Shown piece after piece: positions 1-10,630 of a DNA stretch of 42,585 bases. The notes under the pieces were generated by a model. The model was not told where the DNA came from. It ran no database searches and saw only the letters and a program-made list of their open reading frames with translations. The position numbers and the translations under genes were made by a program. Where the stretch lies: NCBI GenBank assembly GCA_003427395.1, contig BFEA01000672.1, forward strand, positions 579,735-622,319, in the 5' to 3' direction. Each line of letters opens with the position of its first letter. Position 1 is the stretch's first letter. The stretch comes from Chara braunii. Taxonomy: Eukaryota > Streptophyta > Charophyceae > Charales > Characeae.

Positions 1-1170
1 ACGGACCTTGAAGCGATGAACAAAGAGGATTTTACGACTATAGGGGTCTTTGTTCAAGAATTTAAGAAGAGGGCGCGGAAGGTCCATGGGATTTCGGAGG
101 AAGCACAGTGCGCCATCTTCCTGGGGCTACTCACAGCATCGGAGGCCGTCGAGTTGACGAGACATGGAGGAGGTAGCACTAAGCTCACCTGGGCCACCAT
201 TGACAGAGGGGTGGAAGTTGGGTGCTTGGACCAGGTAGAACAATGTCAAGTACGCCTGCAAAGACAAAAAAGAAAGGAAAGAGATGCGACCGCTTCTGGG
301 ACCCCGGGAGTAACAAGGATTGTTACAGACGTATTGGCACAGCTAGGGTATGCGACAAGGCCAGTGGTGCAAAGGAGGGTGGTGACGGTTGTCAAAGTAA
401 AAGGAAAAGAGCCACTGATGGAGGAGGCTAGTCAGGAGGAGCTCTGGGAAAAGGAACAGCCGGTGCCGCAACACCTGACGAAGGTCCAGCGCAAAGTGCG
501 TAATTTGGTGCAGGGCGGACAAGGATCAGGAAAAGCACAGGCGCCTCAAACCCAGGCAGCAGCCCCTTTAAATATGACGGCTCCCTCATCTAGTACGGGC
601 CCCTCACAAGGTGGGGCGCCCTCCTATGGACAGTGGCCCTGGCCGGTGATCAACGCAATTGTGCCATGGGGAAGTACGCCGCCAGTAGCCGGACCACAAA
701 TGAGTATGCCACCATCCATCTAACCCGCGGCCTAGGCCCAACCTGTGGCCCCGCCACCGTCACCTGATCCCAGTTCACAGGACAGTGTTGTAGGGGGTGG
801 GAGTCAGGGGCAGGGCAATCAAGGCAGTGGAAGGAGGGGTGGAGGAAAGGGGCGAGGCAGGAATGGCGGCGGGAGAGGAAGGCAATGGAATGGCCAAGGC
901 CAGGGGTACCAAGGCCAAGGGAGTCAAGGCCAGGGGTACCAAGGCCAAGGGAGTCAGGGTCAGGGGTACCAAGGCCAGGGCTATCAAGGCAAGGGGTATC
1001 AAGGCCAGGGGGATCAGGGAAGTCAGGGGTATGGAAGACCCCGCTTTGACTGGAGGACGGCCATCTGTCAACATTGTGACCAGCAGGGCCACACTATAAG
1101 GTTCTGTAATATAAGACGGGAAGACGAGAGAAACGGACTGATTTCCTCTACTATGGATGGGAATATCTAG
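1..1170 (+). pseudogene. gag: Gag, N-terminal capsid-like part to CCHC zinc knuckle (broken)
   Basis: Gag packages element RNA into cytoplasmic particles. Frame 1 is open from before base 16 to a TAA at 721-723; a TAG follows at 733-735, and the same frame resumes to a TAG at 1168-1170. Residues from MNKEDFTTIG onward match the Gag of copy B (29,193-28,834, MNRDDFTTIG), which suggests a capsid-like domain. A Gly/Gln/Tyr-rich repeat follows, then the nucleocapsid knuckle CQHCDQQGHTIRFC at 1066-1107 (C-x2-C-x4-H-x4-C). The ATG at 16 is internal, since copy B homology starts earlier. The two close stops at 721 and 733 are lesions or mark a divergent linker. Family assignment is firm; exact domain limits are not. 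Confidence 0.8.
893..1030 (+). repeat. 18/36-nt coding repeat, GYQGQG-type
   Basis: The units encode alternating GYQGQG and GSQGQG just before the zinc knuckle. The 18-nt units pair into 36-nt higher units (caggggtaccaaggccaagg). Low-complexity Gly/Gln/Arg tracts beside a nucleocapsid knuckle usually bind RNA. Copy B has a GYGRGY/NRGYGRG-type tract at the same place, so composition is kept while the repeat sequence differs. Confidence 0.85.
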
Positions 1171-1903
1171 GATCAGTTTGGGGAGGTCATTGACAGAAGG
1201 CTTGGAAGAGTGAGGTCCGAAGCCCAACGAAGAGCGGCAGCGGGGCCACCGCCCCCTGCCGTGTTCAGGCTATGGCAGGAAAAGGAGGAACCACAGTTTG
1301 GGGTGGAAGACGTAGCAAACGATGAGGAAGTGACTCAAGGGCTACGAGGAGGAAGTGAAACGGAAGAGGCCATAATCATCGAGCAAATGACTAGGATGAG
1401 GAGGAAAGAACGGAGCCTCCGTCCGTCTTATTTGAGAAGATGGAGGACTTGCTGGATAAGATGGGGAGGTACCAACAGAAGTTGGTAGGCCTCTGTAAAG
1501 AAGTGAAAGGATGGAGGTCTAACATCCCCACAGTATTCCTCTATGACTCCGGCCCGGAGTCAGCGCCTGGGCGACCCGGAGTAAATGTGGTGGGGTCGTG
1601 CCCACAATTAGGAATGAGGGGGAGACCCCTCACTCCGCAGGCCCGACTGGCACAGGCAGCGCGAACGAGGAATCAAGCCAAGCCAGTACCAGTCAAGAGC
1701 CTCCAAGGAGGGAACACGAACCAGGGAGAAGGAAAGAAGTTGTGGAAGTAGAGGACGATGATGATGAAGAGGAAGAGGATGAGAGGCTGCGCAGAGAAGA
1801 GGATTAGAGAGCGGAGCAGCGGGCAAGGAAAAAGGGGACCAGGGGAGAGGCCGAACCGGTCATACATGACGGACCGCCCAAAAAGAAGAAATACGCGGTC
1901 TGG
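1171..1903 (+). pseudogene. Gag C-terminal spacer, frameshifted
   Basis: After the TAG at 1168-1170, frame 1 stays open to 1488 and contains FRLWQEKEEPQFGVEDV, matching FRIWQKKEDSIVHVEDI in copy B. Homology then passes to frame 3 (1422-1751: EKMEDLLDKM, then LCKEVKG; compare LVDKMQRLHLRLRGICEEVG in copy B). It passes again to frame 2 from about 1598, with an acidic run DDDDEEEEDE near 1755-1790 and a basic run PKKKKY near 1880. Single-base changes near 1390-1420 and 1600-1750, plus a TAG at 1805-1807, explain the three frames. No catalytic domain is visible; this is the linker between nucleocapsid and protease. Confidence 0.65.
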
Positions 1904-2872
1904 TTGGAAGAAGGATTTGACGTAGAGAAGGTGATTGACCGGCTGCTGGAAGGGCATAATGACCTCATGACCCTGAAGGAAATCCTAGCGTCAGTCCCGC
2001 GACTCCGCGATGAACTGAAGGGGAGGTTATCACGGCGCCTGGTGCCCAATGTCCATCTGGGTACGATCCTGCCCAAGGAGGCAGAGTGGGCAGAGTCAGG
2101 TACNAAGATGGACTGGAAGTGCGTAGCCTACAGTATGGTGGATTTGATGGTGAAGGGTTCCAAGTGCGCAGCAATGGTGGACACCGAGGCAGAGATGAAC
2201 ATTATTCGGGAGGTGGACGCAATCAGATTCGGGCTGGATATAGACCGTTTTAACTGCGGTATTCTGCATGGAGCCAACTGTAAGGCCATATTTTGCGGGA
2301 CAGCCTCGAATGTGCTCGTCGAGGTTGGAAAGGTGAAGGCCAGGGCATGCTTCTTCATAATGTCAGACGTGGACCATGGAATCCTCCTGGGGAGGTCATT
2401 CCTAAGCAGGACAGAGACCGTGATGTTCAACAAACATGATGGGACGTTGATCCTCCTCTTATGTGATCCTGCCTGCGGGAATTATGAAATAATTACTTGC
2501 AGGAACACCGGGTCAAGGAGTGTAAGGAACCGGCCTAATCCAGGATCATTCACAATCGAAGAGTCGGAAGGGGAGTGCAGAAGGCTCTGGGCAGAGCCCG
2601 AAGCAGGAGAGAGGGTGGAAGCATTTTCCCTCAGCCTGTCAGATGTTGGGAAGGCCATGGACCTGGTGGCCGCGCATGAGATGGCAGATCCGGATGCCAT
2701 CCAGGCTCTGAGGGAACAAGTTCTGGAATGCCCTGAGGCAGGNAGGTTGGAATTGGTATATCGGCTCCCAGGCAGCGGAGGGAACCCCGCATCAGTGCAA
2801 ACACAATCTGTGAGTCGGCCTTTTTTAGGGGACGGCTCAAGCAGGGTTCCCAAAGGCGGTACAAGACGGTAG
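1904..2872 (+). pseudogene. pro: Retropepsin-like aspartic protease with altered active site
   Basis: The protease cuts Gag-Pol. Frame 2 is open across 1904-2872. The first part (VEKVIDRLLEGHNDLMTLKEIL) matches the end of copy B gag. The protease core starts near MVDLMVKGSKCAAMVDT. The flap and closing strand appear as GILLGRSFLSRTETVMFNKHDG. The catalytic triplet, normally D-T/S-G, reads D-T-E at 2180-2188 (gac acc gag); copy B keeps D-T-G. Two codons contain N (about 2104 and 2743). The tail to 2872 (DVGKAMDLVAAHEMADPDAIQAL) is a linker shared with copy B. The frame ends at a TAG while homology continues in frame 1, so a frameshift lies near 2790-2870. Confidence 0.8.
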
Positions 2873-4071
2873 ACAAGAAGTGCCGCCCGGTACCCGTCCT
2901 CGTTATAGAGGACAAGGAAGCATATTACGAGAGGGAGCGAGGGTTGATTCGACGAATGAGGGAAAGTGTTTTAGCAGGGTCATGTCGTATCAACGAAGGG
3001 AACGAGAAGGAGTTGATCATAGGGGAGTCTGATTTCCAGCTGCCTCAGGAGCGAACGTTGATGGTGGAATTAATGAAGAGGAAGCATCGCGCCTACGCGT
3101 TTAGTGACGAGGAGCGTGGCAGGCTAAATGTCGATAAAATACATATGATCCGCATTCACACCGTGCCACACGAGCCTTGGAACATGAGAGGGGCGCGATA
3201 TCCCAATCCTGACGAGGAAAGGAAGGTGGTGGATTATCTCGACGGCAAGATACGTACTCACGTCGCCGACTATTCAAGTGGACCGTATGCGTCCCCGTGG
3301 TTCTGCTTCATTAAGCCTAACGGGACGCTGCGGTGGGTGCAGGATTTGCAAAGACTGAATGCAGTGACCGTGCGAGATGCTGGAGGATTGCCGAATGCAG
3401 ACGCGCTGTCAGAATCCTGTGTTGGAAGGCCTATAATATCGCTTATAGACCTTTATTCAGGATACGATCAATTCCCAGTCTACCCGCCGGATAGGCCGGT
3501 GATGGTTATGCACACGCCGTGAGGATTAGTCCACATGAACGTGGCCCCACAAGGGTGGACCAACGCAGTAGCAATGGTCCAACGGGCCATGATTCGGGTC
3601 ATGCAGTCAGTCAGCCCCCATATGACACAGCCATACATTGACGATTTGGCAGTAAAGGGGCCGGCGACGAAAGAAAGCGACGAAGTCTCACCAGGGGTAA
3701 GGCGCTTTGTCTGGAAACACATCCAGGACCTCGAAAAGGTCTTGAGCCTGCTCGAAAAGCATAACCTCACGGCAAGCGGGGTTAAATCTAGACATTGCAT
3801 GAGGGAAGCGGCTATCTTGGGGATAATCTGCAATGAGAAGGGCCGAAGGCCGGATGTGAAGAAGACGGACAAGATTACTGAGTGGCCAGTTCCGTTCCAC
3901 TCAATAACTAATGTCAGGAGCTTCCTTGGTACGTGTGGATTTTGGAGGGCCTTCGTCAAGAACTTTGCCGCTAAGACTGAAAACCTGAGGAAGTTAGTCC
4001 GTCAGGATCAGGAATGGGTATGGGGTCAGGAACAAGAAGAGGTGGTAGCAAAAATGAAGGAGGAATTTTGA
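2873..4071 (+). pseudogene. pol: Reverse transcriptase (in-frame TGA mid-domain)
   Basis: This copies element RNA to DNA in the particle. Frame 1 runs from about 2860 (VDKKCRPVPVLV) through SGPYASPWFCFIKPNGTLRW (an RT finger motif near 3280-3335) and LIDLYSGYDQFPV (palm motif with catalytic Asp, near 3445-3480). It is stopped by TGA at 3520-3522, then continues as VHMNVAPQGWTNAVAMVQRAM and PYIDDLAVKG; the YxDD box is at 3634-3645. SFLGTCGFWRAFVKNFA near 3920-3965 is the usual connection motif before RNase H. The TGA fits a C-to-T change at a CpG. A second TGA at 4069-4071 ends the frame. All main RT motifs are present, so only stops disable it. Confidence 0.88.
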
Positions 4072-4238
4072 GAAGGAGGTTTGGTGTTAGGAGCGCCAGA
4101 TTATGACGCCACAGAGACGCGACCCTTCATTGTCGAAACGGATGCGGGACCGACTGCCTTAGGGGAAGTTCTAATACAGGCAGACACGGAAGGAAAGGAA
4201 AAACCCTTGCGATTTGAGAGTCGGACGATGTTCAGTGG
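4072..4238 (+). pseudogene. RNase H remnant
   Basis: After the TGA at 4069-4071 the same frame reads on with PDYDATETRPFIVETDAGPT and ALGEVLIQ, then LRFESRTMFSG. This is the start of the RNase H-like domain of Ty3/gypsy Pol, with the first acidic residues in VETDAG. The frame ends at TGA 4240-4242. The remaining RNase H motifs that normally follow are not recognisable before the next frame (4239 onward) begins, which suggests an internal deletion together with a frame change. Confidence 0.65.
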
Positions 4239-5756
4239 ATGATGGAATTAGCGCTGGCCAGCTCGCATAGCCTGGTAGAGGGTATGAGGACGATTGAGGA
4301 AGGACCTGGCCAGGTAGAACGGCATGAGGACCTGATGGGAGGAATGTATCTCCTCGTCAATACGTTATTGCAGGAAAGCCTAGACCAGTCAGGCTCGTTG
4401 AACCCGGCAGGGAATGTGGACGAAATACCCAAGAGCCAGGACGACGAGTTCGAAGAAGGGGAAATTAAGGAAGCTTTTCGTGCAGAGGAGTACGACGGGA
4501 TCTACCTAGAGCTGGGGCTTCTTCTGTCATGTGAAATGCAGCTAAGAGATGCGAGCGATAGGGCTCAAAGGATGCTGCAGCACTATTTAGTGCGAGACGG
4601 TCACCTTTTCGTGAGAAGGGAAGTGGGGAATCCCAGGAGAGTCGTCTGCGGTAGGAATCGTCAGATCGACGTCGTAGCAGCGCTTCACGATGGTATTGCA
4701 GGAGGACATCGAGGGGTATAAGCCACGTATGCCAAGATAAGTGAACTGTACTACTGGGATGGGATGATGGATATGGTCGGAAAGTTCTGGCGATCTTGCG
4801 TACCTTGCCAGGAAAGATCCCGTTTAAGGCAAGGAGAGCCGCTGCATCCCAGGCTAGAGCGAGAGGTGGGGGCTGTAGTGCATCTCGATCTACTTTTTAT
4901 GCCACTTGGGGATCAAGGCTATAACTATATCTTCGATGAGCGCGATAACATGTCTGGGTTCGTAGATGGGCGTGCCATTCGCACAAAGACCGGGTTTGCC
5001 CTGGTGAGCTGCATCGAGGAATACTACCTGCGTTATCCTTTCGTCAGGGAATTCGTAATGGACAGGGGATCAGAGTTTACCTGCCAGGAGGTGCAAGAAC
5101 TGTTATCAAGGTATGGTATGGCAGCCAACTACACCACGGCCGCGCACCCCCAGGCAAATGCTCCCTTAGAGAGAGGACATAGTACCATTACGAATCTCCT
5201 GGCCAAATGGACCAAAGGTATGCCTAATCAATGGCCAAGATACCTAAGGGCGACTTTCTTTGTCGAGAACATTATAGTAAAGAGATCCACCAAGTACGCA
5301 CCTGCGACGCTGTGGTACGGAAGGAATGCCACCTTCCCCATCGAAAGCTTTCTTAAGACATGGAGGCACCAGGATCTAGAAGTTAACCTGTTATTTGAAG
5401 AATTGCTCGATATTCGGGCGCGACAGATAGGAGCAATAGAAGAAAGGATCCAGGAGGCGTCTGACCGGGTGGCAAGAAGCCGTATGGATGATAAGGCTCG
5501 ATGGGATCAGTCTGCACGAGTGAGGAAAGTACCCTTGGCAGTCGGGGATGTCGTGCTTCTCTACGATACATCGCNGGAGAAGCAGTGGTCCAAGAAGCTC
5601 GATAAGAGATGGTTAGGTCCCTACCGAATCGCACGGGTCGGAGACTTCGGAGCGTACCAGATCGAGGAGTTAAATGGGACTGAGTGGAAGGATTGGGTAT
5701 CTGGAACGCGACTGAAGAAATTTGTGGCGAGAGAAGAGGTAAGAGAGATGACCTGA
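4239..5756 (+). pseudogene. int: Integrase, DD35E, with HHCC and GPY-type C-terminus
   Basis: Integrase inserts element DNA in the nucleus. Frame 3 covers the whole domain with one TAA at 4719-4721. The HHCC zinc finger spans that stop: His in ALHDGIAGGH, then Cys in CVPCQERS near 4800. The catalytic core has Asp in VHLDLLF (codon 4887), Asp in VMDRGSEF (5061) and Glu in PLERGH (5169). The last two are separated by 35 residues, so this is a DD35E core. The C-terminal part has WLGPYRIARVGDF near 5610-5645 and ends LKKFVAREEVREMT before TGA 5754-5756. One codon contains N (about 5575). The first 100 codons (4239-4560) are a diverged linker after RNase H. Confidence 0.88.
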
Positions 5757-5921
5757 CTGCCTTTAGAATAGAAGTAACAGGGCGTGTAGATTAGGAAGGA
5801 TGCATGCTGCATGAGTTTGGTCTGGTCTGAGCTTGCTCTGATTATCACCTGCTTGCTTATCTCAATGTGTGCCTGCTGTCTCCTTCGCCTATTGTGCAGG
5901 TCTGACTTTACGAAGACAGCC

Positions 5922-8657
5922 ATGCCAAGAGGAGGGAAGGGGACACGGCCGCCTCAGAGGCCGTTGGGCGCATCAGGAGGATATGAGCGGCATGGGCCTC
6001 GCCATCGAGAGAGTACTCCAGTCTACAATGATGGGGACATTGAGCTATTCCTGGACAGTTTCTGGGAGCATGCAAGGCGTGTGGGCTGGACCGTCGCTCA
6101 GGCGATTGAGAGATTGAGGGGAGCAGGTAGGTTCGAAGAGCCCATTGTCAGGATTCATAGGGAGGCGACGACGAGGCAGGAGGTGGAGATGAGGATGGAG
6201 GAGTTGCGACCCTCGCCTGTGGGACCTGATGGCAGGCCGATCCGCCTGGAGATTGGAAATGCGTCGGACTTCATCCCCGCGTTTGAGTGGTTCATGCAAG
6301 AGCAGGGCATACAGAGAGATGATTGGATGCAGACATTACCACTCTGAACCAGGAAGGCGGAAAGGCCACTGGCTATGCAGATCAGGGACATGGCACGAGA
6401 TTGGGAAAGCAGCAGGGCACATTTGAGAGAGGCCTTTCGACGGCCAGAGCTCCCTCGGCCCAGAGTCGAGAGGCGGCAGAGGAGTCAGAGGCCGAGGGAC
6501 CCTGAGCCCAGGGAGGCGAGACCATCTCAAGGAGGACGGAAGGCCATAGCCAGGAGAGAGCAGGAGCCAGAGGATGAGGAGCGAGGGGCATACCCTGAGT
6601 GTGGGTTGGGGCCAGTGGAGTTCCATCGTTTTACTGAGGGTGGATTGAGGAGGTCGCCAGCACACACACAGGGGGAGCCACCAGCGTCAGAGGGGCCCTT
6701 GAGGGAATTGGAGATGCATTTAGATATTTCTCGGTGGAGGGCGTCGCTTCAAGGTGAGGGGCATGGAGAGCAGGCAAAGGAGGTGTCATGAGAGGAAGTG
6801 CCACGAGAGGAGGTGCCACAGGGGGAGATACCACGAGAGGAGATGCCACGGGAGGAGGTACCACAGGAAGAGGTTCGGGGTACTCAGCGAGAGAGAGGGC
6901 TGGGCGATGAGGGGAGACGTGCAAGGAAGGAAGTGATAGAGGTTGGAGAGGACACGCCCCCACAGACGCCAGCAGTGGGTTTGAGACTCGGGGATGCACC
7001 AGGGAGCACCCGGCAGGCAAAGGAGGGGTTGCAGAGAGAGAAGGCCCCAGCTGTAAGGAGAGAAGCTTTGATCCTGGTTGATAGGCACCTAGCAGCTCAT
7101 GCCCTGGAGCACCCAGACCTGGAGGAGCCAGCACCTGCAGAGCCATGCCAAGAGTTATGCCAGCCCAAGAAGGAGATGGAAGCAGAGATCCCAAAGAGGG
7201 TCGACCTCCGCATGAGGGAAAGGGTGCCAGCTGGAGAGACGACTGAAGAAAAGAGGGCAAGAAGAACTAGACGGATAGATGAGATATGGCAGGAGAGACA
7301 GAGGTTGGAGGCAGCGGGGGAGCTCCCGGAGCAGCAACAGGAGAGGCAGAGATCGGAGGCAGCAGGAGCACTCCCGGGTCAGCCACCCAGCGCGCCAGCC
7401 AAGGCCCCGAAGATTCCTGAGATGTGGAGAGACTTCTGGGAGCAGAGAGGAGACGAGCTTTCATCGCCAGTAAGAGCCGGGTTTGGGGTGGCCAGGAAGC
7501 GGGAAGAGAGGTTAGATCGTAAAATCAAGTTCCTGGCCAAGACCACTTTTGACCGACACTTGTTATTGGAGGGCGATCTAACAAGGAAGAAGATGAAGGA
7601 AGCAAGTCATGGAGTACGCCTGGAGGCTATGGAGATGGAAATTCAGGAACTCAAGACCTTGGTGGCCAGCCAGGCAGCAATCATCGAGAGTCTGAGGCAG
7701 CAAACCCAAGGAAGGGTGGACATGCCAGAGAGCAGCAGGCAGGGAGAGCAGAGGCAGCCAGGACAAGGATTGCCAGGACAGCCATCTGCAGCAGAGCCTC
7801 GCCAGGAGCCACCTATGGGGAGAGTTATCCTGGAGTCAGAGGAGGCTAGAGCCCAGAGACAGGCAGAGAGAGAGGCGTTCGAGTTTAGAGCCCCTACTGA
7901 GCTCGCGACGCTGCCAGTGGCGGCGGCAGGCCCAGTCGTACCTTTGGCAATAGAGGAGGGGTTGCCACCATCTAGCAGTGAGCCGGCTCAGGGCTCGGCA
8001 GAGGGATCCATGGGCGTGCTCCTTGAGGCGGTGCATACTATGCAGAAGGAGGTGAGTTTGTTTTCACCTGAGCAGAGGATAGAGGAGTCTCTTGAGAGAG
8101 AGATAGGGATTGAAGCAGAGAGTACCATCGAGAGCAGACTCCAAAGGATAGGCACACCTGAGTATGGACCAGAGGAGATTGAGGAGCAGCCCACGGCAGT
8201 GCCAGAAACGACACTCGAGAGGAGGCCTCAGAGGTTGGACACGCCCGAGTACGTCCCAGCGACAGAGGATTTGAGAGGCAGACTAGGATCTTGGGCTACT
8301 GGATTTGGGTCTAGTGGACCGGTTCCGGGGATAGAGCAGCAGGAAATCGTTAGTACCGCAGCTCCTCGATTAGAGCAGCAGGGGGGTGTCGGTACCTTGG
8401 TGGGATCTCCTTCATCACCACCTCGACAGCCCAAGAAGAAGAAGTTCAAGAGGAAGATTGATCAGCTATGCTTCTACTGCAAAAGGGGCATGCATCTGGC
8501 TCTGGACTGTCTCAAGTTCCTTGAGGATAAGGCAGTAGGGAAGGTCTCAGAGGCAGGGGGTAAAATGTATGATAGACAGGGCAAGATAGTAGAAAAGTCT
8601 GCAGATGGACTTAGGGCTCAGTTATATAGGCAAAACCAAGAGGAGTTGAGGAGATAG
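5922..8657 (+). pseudogene. Second Gag-like ORF downstream of pol, with CCHC knuckle
   Basis: It begins 165 bases after the pol stop. Frame 3 from ATG 5922 (MPRGGKGTRPP) to TAG 8655-8657 is about 910 codons with only two stops (TGA 6345-6347, TGA 6789-6791). The N-terminal part FLDSFWEHARRVGWTVAQAI and LRGAGRFEEPI looks like a retrotransposon Gag capsid helix region. The middle is Glu/Arg/Pro-rich with predicted coiled coil (LEAMEMEIQELKTLVASQAA, about 7620-7700). The C-terminus carries a zinc knuckle CFYCKRGMHLALDC at 8469-8510, spaced C-x2-C-x4-H-x4-C. It lies where extra ORFs or env occur in other elements. It could be an additional ORF of copy A or the gag of another element fused there; no LTR lies between. 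I see no membrane segment or signal peptide from ATG 5922. An upstream in-frame ATG at 5811 would add a hydrophobic stretch (LALIITCLLISMCACCLL), which may be chance. Confidence 0.7.
6778..6872 (+). repeat. 15-nt coding repeat, P-R-E-E-V type
   Basis: Five to six 15-nt units (ccacgagaggaggtg and variants) encode PREEV, PQGEI, PREEM, PREEV and PQEEV in the second Gag-like ORF. The TGA at 6789-6791 stands where other units have CGA, so that stop is most simply a C-to-T change inside a repeat unit. Confidence 0.8.
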
Positions 8658-9259
8658 TGCCGGTTTTGTTTATATAAGTGAGCGAGCATTTTGTGAGGCA
8701 TCAACTTAGGTTCTGTGTGATACCCTCTTAGACTTAGAAGACATTTTGATGATTGCTGTTAATTTAGATCAGAACTCTAGTGTTTCTACTGAGTTGGGGT
8801 TTTTAGGGTCAAGGTGGTTTAGATGAGGCATGTATATATTTAGGTGGCCTACGCCCTGGCCTTTGAGAGACAGATCTGACATGTATTCTAAGGGTAGTTG
8901 TCAGTGTGGGTTTGGTGTGGCTTGAGTTGAGCAAGCTATGATTTGGAGACACTTTCTGTATGAGACATTGTACTCCCTGAGTGTATATTATGATGAGGTT
9001 TCCTTCAGGGACCATTCTTATATGTGATGATCACTTGTCTCTCTCACATGTGTGGTTGTACTTTGATGTATGATGAGTTTGAGTGAACAATGTGCGAAAA
9101 ACCTCTTATGTATCTTGGGTATTGTGAATATGATTGTAAGTAAAACTGTCTACTCCTCGGTATACTTGTGCGACCTGCCCACGGTACTTGATAAGGCAGA
9201 GTATAAGAGGAGGAAGCGCAGTCCATTTGTGAAAGTTATCTAAGTTGTGGTGAGGACCC
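8658..9259. other. Non-coding 3' region of copy A
   Basis: No open frame of note. The sequence is T/G-rich on the plus strand and resembles the untranslated tail before an LTR. I see no motif to name. Confidence 0.5.
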
Positions 9260-9545
9260 ATAAGATGGTCTCTAAGTGATGTTCTGTTTTATGATGGGAC
9301 CCCCTTAGATTTTGAAAAAGGGGGGGATGTTTTATGATGTTTTGTGATGTAACGAAACCCCTCGTGACTTTGAGAGAGGGGGTGTTTGGTTTATAATGAG
9401 ACCCTCGTGATTTCTGGAAGAGGCAATGTATTGTTTTATGGCGAGACCCCTCGCGATTTTTGGAAGAGGAGGTGTTTTGCTTATGATGAGAGCCCTTTGG
9501 AGTTTTGGCAAAAGGGGATGTTTTTGTTGTTGGGAGACTCACCTT
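9260..9545 (+). repeat. Imperfect tandem repeat of about 45-60 bp with purine tract
   Basis: Five to six degenerate units share a T-rich part (tgttttatgatg), then gagacccctcgtgattt, then a purine run (gaaaaaggggggga, gagagagggggtg, gaagaggaggtg). Each unit therefore ends like a polypurine tract and restarts with TGTTTT. This is a local amplification around the PPT/LTR boundary. Confidence 0.65.
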
Positions 9546-10586
9546 CAGAGGTGAGTAAACTGATTTATGACATGGTAAGTTGTCTGATGAGTGATAAAGT
9601 CTGACGAAAAGGGGTCACTCTTTGGAATGTTTGAAAAAGTCGCAATGAGTGCACGGCGAGAGATGTCTCAGGGTGAGTGGCTGCTGGCTCTGATCAAGTC
9701 AGGGGTCATGGCCTGGTGGAATTAACGGTGATTTTCTTTGTAAGCGTACGAAGGATGCCATGCCTATTGAAGGAGGGCTGGTAAATGCTTTCGGACCCCT
9801 GCGTATCTCGCGGTGGGCCAGTGTTTTTGTTTTGCGACGCCCCGTCTAACCACTAGTGCTGATTCTGAGACATATTGAAGAAAGGTCAAGCTAACGGAAA
9901 AGAAGTTAGTACCTCTAGGGCGTAACCCCATTGGATGGCTGCTAGCCGGCGCAACCTGGCTGCGGGACCGCGGGGTAAGAGTTTAAGGGGAGTTGCCCAC
10001 CCCAGTGAAATTACTCTGTGGGATAGTGATGATTGATAATTTTTGGGGGAATCCTGATTAAATGCTTATCAGGAGGAAACCTATCGTTGTGTAACCAACG
10101 AGGGGTACTGCCGTTAAATAACAATGCGGTGGGCCGTAGTCCTGACCCGATCAGCAAGGCTATGGTGGGCCAAGATGAAGATCTAGCCTTTCTGTACTAG
10201 ACTGCAGAAAGAGTTGAGTGGATACTAAGTATTTTTATATGCTTATGAAGATTTGATTGTGAGGGATTGTTTTTGAGAAAGAAGGCGATAGTGCTTTCAA
10301 AGGTCTCGGTTAAGGCTCGCGTCCCTAGTTTTAGCCTGGACTAGGGACACCCAACGAAAAGTCGAAGGTTGTCTAGGACCAGGGAGAGGACGATTGGAAA
10401 GGTCTTTGGAACTTATGCTGTCAGTGTTCTAATATCTGGACGGTAAGAGGCCCGGGTTAGAAACCTGGCAGCATATAGTTGTGGAGGCATGGTTTGATGG
10501 AGGCCTCTACCCTATGTTGGTCGACTAATCGGATTGGCTCCTCTTTCGTCAGCATTGGGAGTGCGGATGAATTTATAGCTTTCTGA
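9328..10586 (+). repeat. Putative LTR of copy A (3' LTR)
   Basis: It starts with TG directly after a purine tract (gaaaaagggggggа-like run at 9314-9327) and lies after the element's last ORF. It includes an AT-rich TATA-like stretch near 10,228-10,245 and has no coding frame. It is followed at 10,587 by a PBS-like sequence. The end is not defined by a clear CA, and the 5' LTR needed for comparison is outside the window. The exact limits are therefore inferred. Confidence 0.35.
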
Positions 10587-10605
10587 TTTGGCGAAGCGAC
10601 GGGGA
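10587..10605 (+). other. Primer-binding-site-like sequence
   Basis: TTTGGCGAAGCGACGGGGA resembles the TGGCGCCG...CGGGGA type of plant retrotransposon PBS, which pairs with a tRNA 3' end, but with several mismatches. A PBS should follow a 5' LTR, so finding one here hints that the preceding LTR also served as a 5' LTR. Confidence 0.3.
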
Positions 10606-10630
10606 CGTCGCTTAATATGGTCTGGTAAGT

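Larger units (their letters stand above)
1..10590 (+). mobile_element. Ty3/gypsy-type LTR retrotransposon, copy A (5' end outside window)
   Basis: The order on the plus strand is Gag with CCHC knuckle, aspartic protease, reverse transcriptase, RNase H remnant, integrase. This is the Ty3/gypsy order, with integrase after RT. A second Gag-like ORF (5922-8657), a tandem-repeat 3' region and a putative 3' LTR follow. The 5' LTR and leader lie before base 1. At least eight in-frame stops or frame changes interrupt gag and pol, so the copy cannot make its proteins as it stands. Copy B, minus strand at 19,078-31,640, is a diverged relative. The element type is clear from the domains; the outer boundary at about 10,590 is inferred. 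Confidence 0.85.

Noticed and set aside
775-1227. 150-codon minus-strand ORF opposite gag
   Set aside because: It is the shadow of the GQ-rich repeat in Gag (Leu/Ala/Pro repeats).
10440-10475. Possible tRNA-like sequence (gcccgggttagaaacctggc)
   Set aside because: The T-arm-like stem lacks the GGTTCGA signature and no acceptor or anticodon arm fits around it.
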